Of a stretch of DNA of 43,688 nucleotides, positions 37,847 through 43,688 are shown piece after piece. This stretch comes from Phycisphaerae bacterium (lineage in GTDB: Bacteria > Planctomycetota > Phycisphaerae > UBA1845 > PWPN01), in contig JAAYDF010000153.1 of the NCBI GenBank assembly GCA_012729395.1, positions 1 to 43,688 of the forward strand, read 5' to 3'. A program made the position numbers and the translations under genes. How positions within the stretch are numbered: the first letter of the stretch is position 1; every line of letters starts with the position of its first letter. The notes beneath the pieces were generated by a model. The model was not told the DNA's origin, did not search any database, and saw only the letters and a program-made list of their open reading frames with translations.

Positions 37847-37875
37847 GGGCGTAACTCGCCTGCCGCGTGCGCGAG
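37847..37875. repeat. fragment of the palindromic element
   Basis: GGGCGTAACTCGCC (37847-37860) equals the left end of copy A, and TGCCGCGTGCGCGA continues in register with copies A and B before similarity is lost. Only the left end is present. The rest of the 37776-38066 gap shows no gene. Confidence 0.55.
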
Positions 37876-38066
37876 GATAGTCACGTCAAGGAAGGCGACA
37901 TTCGCTGATCTCTAAGCCCCCACCGCTCATCCCGCCAACCTCAATCGCTTGCCACCCGAACGCGATGCTTATATCGTGAACCCTGACCCGGCGTCCGTCG
38001 ACGCGTCGTCGGCTGTGCCCGGAACATGATTCTGGTCCGCTACCGTCAGCCCGAGGTAACCGTCTG

Positions 38067-38252
38067 ATGGCTACTCCGCAACCCACAAACGCACAAGCCC
38101 AACCCACCAAGCCCCAATCCATCTGGGACAATGACTTGCCGGCCGGGGACTGCCCCCCCCTGCCGCGCTGGCCCCTCAGTACAGCCATCGTGCTCTATGC
38201 GATCTGGATGATCTTCCTGTTCTCCATGCTCATCGTGCGACTCACCTACTAG
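38067..38252 (+). CDS. small single-pass membrane protein
   Basis: A 61-residue protein. A Pro/Gln/Thr-rich N-terminal half (residues 1-34) is followed by one membrane helix, LSTAIVLYAIWMIFLFSMLIV, and a four-residue tail RLTY. GAGGT lies about ten bases upstream. The hydrophobic segment and the composition break from the surrounding shadows make it a believable gene, but no family is recognised. It precedes the glycosyltransferase-like gene by 153 bases on the same strand. Confidence 0.6.
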   Translation: MATPQPTNAQAQPTKPQSIWDNDLPAGDCPPLPRWPLSTAIVLYAIWMIFLFSMLIVRLTY

Positions 38253-38306
38253 GCCGCACAGGATGCGAGCGAAGATGGACAATCCACGAGCGTACTTTGA
38301 AAGCCA

Positions 38307-38322
38307 GCTTGCCGCTTCGCGG
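38307..38322. repeat. 16-base dispersed repeat GCTTGCCGCTTCGCGG, copy 2
   Basis: Identical to 9512-9527. It lies in the short gap between the small membrane protein gene and the glycosyltransferase-like gene. Confidence 0.5.
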
Positions 38323-38405
38323 TCAAAACGCTCGACCGGTGCGCGGACGGCCCCCATCCCACAGGCGACCCGCCCCTCACCCCCAGTCACGGCCAAGCGA
38401 GACCC

Positions 38406-40232
38406 ATGACCGAACACCAGACTCCCGCCCCTGATCCCGCCGTCATGGCCTCCAACCTGGCCGCTCTGCACAACCATCACCCAGCACTCGCGGCGGCCAT
38501 CGAGTCAGCACCCGCCCCGGCCGCCGTTCCCACCCTCACCCGCGACGGCCAACTCAGCTTCCAGCTTGCCCAGCCCGACGGACGCCCAACTTGGCTCGGC
38601 CGGACCTCCATACCCGGCGTCCGGGCTCGGGCCCTCATCGAGCAGCTCGATCTCGGGCCCGGCAATGTCATGCTGCCAGGCATCGGCCAAGGCGCTGAGG
38701 TGGACCTCCTCCTGGCCCGCCTGCCCGGCCATCGAGCCGTCTTCATCTGGGAGCCCGAACCCGCTACCCTCGGACTCATCCTGCGTCTCTATGACTGGAG
38801 CAGACAGATCGCCCACGGTCGCCTCGTCTTCATCGCCTGCCAGCTCGACGAACTGACCGAGACGCTCGTGAACTGGCTGGCGGAGCACCCCGGCCATCTC
38901 TGCCCTGAGCGACTGATGGTATGGCCCTGGTCCACGCCGCCCGAACTGGCGGCCATCCGCTCCGCCGTCCAAAACGCCTACACTGATACCGACTACCGAC
39001 GTACCACGCGATTGGCCGAACTGCGTGCTCGGCTTACCGACAAGCCCCCTGCCTCAGCACCACCGCTCGTCGCCGTCCTCGCTCCCAAACCCACAGAAGA
39101 GGCCCACCTGCTGGCTGCGGGTCTTGCCGACGCCGCGAAGACCCTCGGGTGGCAATCGGTCACCGCCACCGTCACCGGCCCCGGCGACGTCCACCCCCTG
39201 GCCCAAGCCAACAAACTCGCGACGGCCGGGCAGCGACCCACCTTCGCAGTCCTGGCAGACTATGCCCGCCAGGGAGCCCGCTGCCTGCTACCCGACGAAG
39301 TCCCCGCCGTCTCATGGCTTGGCATCAGCGCCGCCCCAACCATGACGCCCACTGGCGAATCCGACATGCTGGCCGTGACGCATACCCGTCAGCAACCGTG
39401 GGCTGCAACGATTGCCGCCAGCACGCCACGTCCTCTCGTCCTCCCGCTGCCGTGCCTGACTCACAGTGCTGGAGACCCAATCCCGCAAGCTGATCGTGAG
39501 GACACGGTCCTGATCCTCGCGGACCTCCACCCCGCGCACGCCTCGACCCTCGGCTTTCGGCTCGCCAGTCATCAGCGATTGTGGGACGCCGCCCTGCGAC
39601 TGCTGGAAGAAGTGGTCGACGGGTTCACGGACGACCAAGCGGTCCGCCTCCTGAGCCGAGCCGAGGCCCAGACCGGCGTCCGACTGGATGACCAGAATAT
39701 CAGGCAGGCCATGCTGTCTGGACTATGCCATCCTGCCGCGACAGGGCTGCTATGGCGGAAAACGGCGCAACACCTTACCGCCAATAAGGTTCCGGTTGAC
39801 ATTCGCGGGACGGGATGGGCCCTGCGGCCGCCGCTATCCCCGCCACAACCGTGCCCTTCGCTGAGCGAGCGAGCGAGCCTGCTGGCGAGAGCTCGGCTTT
39901 TCATCTACGCCGACCCGACTGGCAGGATTTGGCCCGAGGTCCTGCTCGCTGCGGCAGCTGGCGCGGTCGTGGTCGCGCGAGCCCACCCCGGCGACGACGC
40001 ACCAGGCGGCTTGGCAACACTGCTAGCCCCCGGCCGAGAACTCGTCACTTTCCGCGGAATGAACGAGCTGGTGACCGTGGTCCGCCGTTTACTCGCCAAT
40101 CCGGGCCAATGCCAGAAGCTGGTCGGCCACGCGCGGACACGGGTACTGGCGGAGCACCTGCCCCTTCACCGTCTCAAAGCCCTCATCACTGCCTCAAGTT
40201 CTGTTTTTTCCGCTGTGCCCAGGCTGCCGTAA
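38406..40232 (+). CDS. glycosyltransferase-like protein with MAF-like N-terminal region
   Basis: A 608-residue cytoplasmic protein. The N-terminal 180 residues (RARALIEQLDLGPGNVMLPG, then AVFIWEPEPATLGLILRLYD) recall the motility-accessory-factor/DUF115 sugar-transfer group, in which a Rossmann-like fold carries a similar I-x-EP block. The C-terminal third (LFIYADPTGRIWPEVLLAAA, GAVVVAR, LVTFRGMNELVTVVRRLLAN) is like the nucleotide-sugar-binding end of GT-B glycosyltransferases of the CgeB type. Similarity is moderate, so the substrate is open; protein or polysaccharide glycosylation is possible. It is 160 bases upstream of the ParA-CBM48 gene on the same strand, and a functional link is inferred from that. 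Confidence 0.6.
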   Translation: MTEHQTPAPDPAVMASNLAALHNHHPALAAAIESAPAPAAVPTLTRDGQLSFQLAQPDGRPTWLGRTSIPGVRARALIEQLDLGPGNVMLPGIGQGAEVDLLLARLPGHRAVFIWEPEPATLGLILRLYDWSRQIAHGRLVFIACQLDELTETLVNWLAEHPGHLCPERLMVWPWSTPPELAAIRSAVQNAYTDTDYRRTTRLAELRARLTDKPPASAPPLVAVLAPKPTEEAHLLAAGLADAAKTLGWQSVTATVTGPGDVHPLAQANKLATAGQRPTFAVLADYARQGARCLLPDEVPAVSWLGISAAPTMTPTGESDMLAVTHTRQQPWAATIAASTPRPLVLPLPCLTHSAGDPIPQADREDTVLILADLHPAHASTLGFRLASHQRLWDAALRLLEEVVDGFTDDQAVRLLSRAEAQTGVRLDDQNIRQAMLSGLCHPAATGLLWRKTAQHLTANKVPVDIRGTGWALRPPLSPPQPCPSLSERASLLARARLFIYADPTGRIWPEVLLAAAAGAVVVARAHPGDDAPGGLATLLAPGRELVTFRGMNELVTVVRRLLANPGQCQKLVGHARTRVLAEHLPLHRLKALITASSSVFSAVPRLP

Positions 40233-40389
40233 CCTCCCAAAACTCGGGGAGTTCAGATAAATTGATGGTCCGGTAAAGTTTTGCGCGGTCACCGACCGAT
40301 AACAGCGCCATGATTGGCTCTGCGACTGCGGTCCCGAGTGCCATGGACGCTCGTGGATAATCCATGAACGCTGTTAGAAGGTTGTACAT
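40186..40389 (-). CDS. possible small antisense protein gene
   Basis: A 67-codon open frame on the minus strand fills the gap between the glycosyltransferase-like and ParA genes. It overlaps the 3' end of the former by 47 bases and its start is four bases upstream of the parA start. The translation (MYNLLTAFMDYPRASMALGT to SVGDRAKLYRTINLSELPEF and WEVTAAWAQRKKQ) has normal protein composition, unlike the Arg/Pro-rich shadow frames nearby. There is no ribosome binding site, and no family is recognised. It may be chance in a non-coding stretch. Confidence 0.3.
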   Translation of the reverse strand: MYNLLTAFMDYPRASMALGTAVAEPIMALLSVGDRAKLYRTINLSELPEFWEVTAAWAQRKKQNLRQ

Positions 40390-40392
40390 ATC

Positions 40393-41619
40393 ATGAGAAC
40401 CATCGCCATCGCCAATCAAAAGGGCGGGTGCGGCAAGACCACGGTCAGTATTAACCTTGCCGCCTGCCTGGCGCGGGAGGGTCGGCGAACACTACTGGTA
40501 GACATGGACCCCCAGGGACACTGCGCCCTCGGGTTGGCTGTGCCGGAGGATCAGATCGAACTCAGCATCGCTGAGGTACTCCGTTCGGCTTCGCTCAACG
40601 GCCAGGCCGCGCCTGCCGAGCGGGTCGACCTGGTTCGTAGTATCTGGCAGATCACCGCCAATTTTGACCTAACCCCCGCCACCACCTCGCTGGCCGCCTT
40701 CGAGATGGAATTCGGCGGCCGCCCGGATGCCGAGGATTTCCTGGCTGAGGTGCTTTCATCGGTCAACGATAAGTACGATTTCGCACTGATCGATTGCCCC
40801 CCGCACATCGGCCTGCTGACGCTGAATGCGCTCGCGGCGGCCAGTGAGGTCATCATCCCGGTGGATACGGGGTACTTCTCGCTCCAGGGGCTCGCCAAGC
40901 AGATCGAGACGGTCGAGGCCGTCCGATCGCGGCGAGAGCAGGCTCTGGAAGTCCGCGTCCTCGCCAACTTGTACGATGTCCGTACCAAGCTGGGCCGCGA
41001 GATCCTCAACGAACTGAAACGCAAGTTCGGATCGTTGATGTGCTCGACCTTCATCAACTTCAACACCAAGCTTCGCGAGGGGGCCAGCTTCGGGCAGCCG
41101 ATCACTGAGTACGACCCAGGCAGCATGGGATTCCGAGATTTCGTCCGGCTGGCTCGCGAGCTGATCGCGGCAGGCGGTCCTGACATGATCCCGACCGCCC
41201 TGCTTCGCCAGGCGAACAGCCTTGCGGATCGAGCGGATAAGCTGCTGGCAACCACGCGGCCGTTGTTCGGCAAGAACGGCGTCGTCCGCAACGACCAACC
41301 GTCGACGCCCGAGCAAATCCAGCAGAAGATCGAACGCATCTACGGCGCCCAACTCACCAACGAGGGCGTGCTCTTCGTCGCTCAAGCACCGGGAGCTCAG
41401 GCCGTTCACTTGGCCGGCGACTTCAACAACTGGTCCGCCGACGCGACTCCCATGGTCTCAGAGAAACGCGACGCAACCTTCCAGGCATTGCTCCCGCTCG
41501 CGCCGGGCAGGTATCGTTACCGCTACGTGGTCGACGGGCAGTGGCTGAACGACCCGCACAACAGCTACGTCGAGGCTAACCCCTTCGGCGAGTTGAACTC
41601 AGTCGTTGAGGTTTCCTGA
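40393..41619 (+). CDS. ParA/MinD-type ATPase fused to a C-terminal AMPK/CBM48-like glycan-binding domain
   Basis: A 408-residue two-part protein. Residues 1-260 are a ParA-family ATPase: deviant Walker A QKGGCGKTT with signature K10 and catalytic K15, Walker A' DMDPQGH, Walker B DFALIDCPP and switch region IPVDTGYFSLQGL. Residues 324-408 form an AMPK-beta/CBM48-type beta-sandwich. The glycogen-contact residues of AMPK beta1 are matched: W347 (GDFNNW), R377 in place of Lys, W384 (VDGQW) and N402 (GELNSVVEV). A linker joins the two. AGAAGG lies 11 bases upstream. No ParB is nearby. A membrane- or nucleoid-based positioning ATPase carrying a starch/glycogen-binding module is an unusual architecture. 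Confidence 0.92.
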   Translation: MRTIAIANQKGGCGKTTVSINLAACLAREGRRTLLVDMDPQGHCALGLAVPEDQIELSIAEVLRSASLNGQAAPAERVDLVRSIWQITANFDLTPATTSLAAFEMEFGGRPDAEDFLAEVLSSVNDKYDFALIDCPPHIGLLTLNALAAASEVIIPVDTGYFSLQGLAKQIETVEAVRSRREQALEVRVLANLYDVRTKLGREILNELKRKFGSLMCSTFINFNTKLREGASFGQPITEYDPGSMGFRDFVRLARELIAAGGPDMIPTALLRQANSLADRADKLLATTRPLFGKNGVVRNDQPSTPEQIQQKIERIYGAQLTNEGVLFVAQAPGAQAVHLAGDFNNWSADATPMVSEKRDATFQALLPLAPGRYRYRYVVDGQWLNDPHNSYVEANPFGELNSVVEVS

Positions 41620-41935
41620 CAGGACGGGCGGCGACCAGAACTCGCCATCCTGCGACCCGCCGGTCTCGGCGTGCTATCCCAGGATGGCAACCTGCGGAAC
41701 CGCCCAGGCCGGCGAAAGAAGTGCCCCCACCGTGACCCGTCACAATCGTGCCGCGAGCTCGCGCGGCGCGGCTCTCCCTGCTCATTACCTGTACAGAAAA
41801 CGGCTTGCTGTCCTACCATCGGTGTCCGGAGTGCGGTATGCTCTCCCCGGGCATCCAAGGCCTCGCCGCAGCCGTGCCCCGCAGATTGGGTATGGCAGCG
41901 CTGCCTCGCAGCGGCGATGGAGGCTGAGCCGCCGG
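41620..41935. other. intergenic region upstream of the racemase gene, first part
   Basis: Gene-free. It contains a 12-base perfect palindrome, CGCGAGCTCGCG (41752-41763). Possible -10 boxes (for example TATGCT near 41837) lack a good -35 partner. Confidence 0.4.
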
Positions 41936-42040
41936 TCGCCACCGCCTGCCCACCCCGCCACGGCGGGCAGGCTTCGGCGGAGGGGGCGGCCGCTACCAGG
42001 CAGCAGGCATCGGAGCCGCCGGTCGCCACGGCGGGCGACC
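41936..42040 (+). repeat. REP-like hairpin repeats, copies 4 and 5
   Basis: Two members in tandem. The first (about 41936-41990) is an expanded form with an inner hairpin, CTGCCCACCCCGCCACGGCGGGCAG, that mirrors the inner hairpin of copy 1. The second is the compact GGTCGCC-ACGGCG-GGCGACC (42021-42040) followed by GCTAC. They end about 40 bases upstream of the racemase start codon and would be part of its leader. Confidence 0.75.
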
Positions 42041-42078
42041 GCTACTTGTTCCGCGTTTGTCATCCGAGGGACGGGATC

Positions 42079-43353
42079 ATGAAGAAGGTCCATCTGGCCT
42101 ACGGCAAGACAGGGCTCGATGTGAAGGTACCGGCCGACGCGGTCGTTATCCAGCCAAAGTATGTGCCCGGCCTGCCTGACGAGCAGGCTGCGCTCATTGA
42201 CGCTCTACGCAAGCCCATCGCGTCCTTGCCGTTGGGTAAGCTCGTGCAGGCGGGACAACGCGTGGCGGTGGTGCACACGGACATCACCCGGGCAACGCCC
42301 AACGAACGCATTCTGCCGCCCTTGCTGGCCGAGCTGGAGGCCGGAGGCATCCGCCGGGAAGACATCATTCTGCTCAACGCGTTGGGCACCCACCGGCCGC
42401 AAACCGACGCGGAGCTGAAGGCCATGCTCGGCGAGAAGATCGCGGCCAATTACCGCTGCCTGCAACACGACGGCCACAACGATAGCTCACTGGTACACGT
42501 GGGCCGGACGCGGTTTGGGCACGACGTACGCGTCAACCGGCACTTCATGGAAGCGGACGTGCGCATCCTCACCGGGTTCATCGAGCCGCACTTCTTTGCC
42601 GGCTTCAGTGGCGGTCCCAAGGGCGTGCTGCCGAGCATCGCCGGTGCCGAGAGCGTTCTCGACAACCACGGGGCGAAAATGATCGGGCATCCGCAGGCCA
42701 CCTGGGGCATCACCCGCGGCAACCCAATCTGGGAGGAGATGCTCGAAGCTGCGAGCATGACGCGGCCGACCTTCCTGCTCAACGTCACCATGAACCGCGA
42801 CAAGCGGATCACCGGGGTGTTCGCCGGCAGCATGCCCGAGGCCCACGCGGCCGGCTGCGCGTTCGTGAAATCCGCCGCCATGGTTCCGGTCCGCGAACCA
42901 TTCGACGTGGTGATCACCAGCAACTCCGGCTACCCGCTGGATTTGAACCTGTACCAATCGGTCAAGGGCATGTCCGCCGCGGCTCAGGTGGTGCGTCAAG
43001 GTGGGAGTATCATCATCGCTTCGCAGTGCTGGGATGGCGTACCGGAGTTCGGCGAATTTGGGCGGCTGCTGCGATCGGCGACCGGACCGGCCGAGATCCT
43101 CGCCCGCATCGAGTCCCCGGGCTTCGGATGCATGGATCAATGGCAGGTCCAGACGCAGGCTCGCATCCAGCAGAAAGCAACGATCTACGTCCACGCCGAC
43201 GGTCTGACCGAGGAGCAGATCCGCGAATGCACGCTGGAGCCTTGTCCGCGAATCGAGGAGACGCTCAACAACCTACTGGCCCGCGGCGAAGGCCGGCGAC
43301 AAACCGTTTGCGTCCTACCCGAGGGCCCACTGACCATTCCCTACGTGGAATAA
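42079..43353 (+). CDS. larA: LarA-type nickel-pincer racemase (DUF2088)
   Basis: A 424-residue enzyme of the nickel-dependent lactate racemase family, which uses the pyridinium-thioacid pincer nucleotide cofactor. The key residues of Lactiplantibacillus LarA are matched with a constant offset of three: D68 and R71 (HTDITRATP), H105 (LGTHRP), H171 and K181 (EPHFFAGFSGGPKG; K181 holds the cofactor) and H197 (DNHGAK). The ATG at 42079 has GAGGG eight bases upstream. The natural substrate may be lactate or another 2-hydroxyacid, since LarA homologues vary. No larB, larC or larE for cofactor synthesis is in the window. Confidence 0.9.
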   Translation: MKKVHLAYGKTGLDVKVPADAVVIQPKYVPGLPDEQAALIDALRKPIASLPLGKLVQAGQRVAVVHTDITRATPNERILPPLLAELEAGGIRREDIILLNALGTHRPQTDAELKAMLGEKIAANYRCLQHDGHNDSSLVHVGRTRFGHDVRVNRHFMEADVRILTGFIEPHFFAGFSGGPKGVLPSIAGAESVLDNHGAKMIGHPQATWGITRGNPIWEEMLEAASMTRPTFLLNVTMNRDKRITGVFAGSMPEAHAAGCAFVKSAAMVPVREPFDVVITSNSGYPLDLNLYQSVKGMSAAAQVVRQGGSIIIASQCWDGVPEFGEFGRLLRSATGPAEILARIESPGFGCMDQWQVQTQARIQQKATIYVHADGLTEEQIRECTLEPCPRIEETLNNLLARGEGRRQTVCVLPEGPLTIPYVE

Positions 43354-43688
43354 GGAGGGATCAAACAAAAATAGTGTCAGGATGATTTCTCCGAGATGGT
43401 GAGCGTGATTTCGCAGAAACTGAAACCCCCCACCCCCGGGGCCACGCCGCCCCTCGCGGAATCAAATTTCCTATCAGTTTTCCTATCAGTCAGTCACCTA
43501 TGGTACCGGTTGCCCGCGAGCGGGCTGCTTTGCGCGATGTGAGACACAGTCCAGAAATCCGTGGAGGTAGTGTCAAGTCCTGTGTAAATTGCCTCGGGGC
43601 ATCCTGCCGGTCCAATTCGTTACGCCACTTTCGATTTCTTCTTTGAGGATGAAGAGGGTAGCGGCACCGTCGGGCACAGGTGTGCCGA
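43354..43688. other. right-end non-coding region, possible insertion-sequence end
   Basis: No gene was recognised in the last 335 bases. The composition becomes more AT-rich. TAGTGTCA occurs twice in direct orientation, about 200 bases apart (near 43371 and 43571). The second is followed by AGTCCTGTGTAAATTGCC, reminiscent of IS256-family termini. A minus-strand reading from the window edge (TLFILKEEIESGV) stays open for about 35 codons but was not recognised as transposase. CCTATCAGT also repeats at about 43470-43487. Confidence 0.3.

Noticed and set aside
40393-41619. Chromosome or plasmid partition locus (parAB-parS)
   Set aside because: No ParB gene and no parS-like 16-base palindrome cluster was found nearby, and the C-terminal glycan-binding domain is not part of partition ParA proteins.

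Overview
The window looks like a chromosome segment of a GC-rich Gram-negative bacterium, most probably a member of the Planctomycetota (class uncertain; possibly Phycisphaerae-like). The evidence is indirect. There is an exported protein with a dockerin-like calcium-loop tail, several lipoproteins with clear lipoboxes, a GyrA with an acidic C-terminal tail, and intergenic spaces filled with short palindromic and dispersed repeats. No rRNA, prophage, CRISPR array or complete insertion sequence was seen.

Layout. 1-5100: a minus-strand MoxR ATPase / DUF58 / TgpA-like transglutaminase operon with ATGA overlaps, ending in an intrinsic terminator. 5279-6859: an exported aspartic-protease-like protein with two D-[ST]-G motifs and a dockerin-like tail. 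7129-13786: priA, a small secreted protein, gyrA and a small zincin metallopeptidase. 14151-20331: a plus-strand set of outer-membrane barrel, lipoprotein, FecR-domain protein and CHASE2-class III cyclase, a plausible envelope-to-cAMP signalling unit. 20663-27732: a complete RND efflux operon (TetR regulator, outer-membrane factor, adaptor, pump) behind one recognisable promoter. 28186-31212: tRNA-Glu(TTC), then argH-thiL-tsaE. 31706-33255: nrdR and an SGNH-hydrolase lipoprotein.

33256-36221 is the most accessory-looking part. Minus-strand genes for a DUF3800 protein and a MORN-like repeat protein are each bracketed by direct copies of one dispersed repeat, followed by a lipoprotein gene. 36543-37775 encodes a stand-alone UvrC-N-like protein with an intact four-Cys cluster but a decayed GIY-YIG segment. 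38067-41619 carries a 61-residue membrane protein, a glycosyltransferase-like protein and the most striking gene here: a ParA/MinD-type ATPase fused to a C-terminal AMPK/CBM48-type glycan-binding module. 42079-43353 is a canonical LarA-type nickel racemase. The last 335 bases have no gene and may contain the end of an insertion sequence.

Three repeat families tie the intergenic regions together. One is an approximately 195-bp palindromic element with 14-bp terminal inverted repeats (two copies and a fragment). The second is a REP-like hairpin built on GGTCGCC/GGCGACC followed by GCTAC (five sites, one expanded into a 33-bp tandem array). The third is an approximately 90-bp dispersed repeat (three copies). 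The best candidates for undescribed biology are the ParA-CBM48 protein with its glycosyltransferase-like neighbour, and the FecR/CHASE2-cyclase operon with its greatly enlarged sensor domain. All functional statements come from reading motifs by eye; no database search was run.
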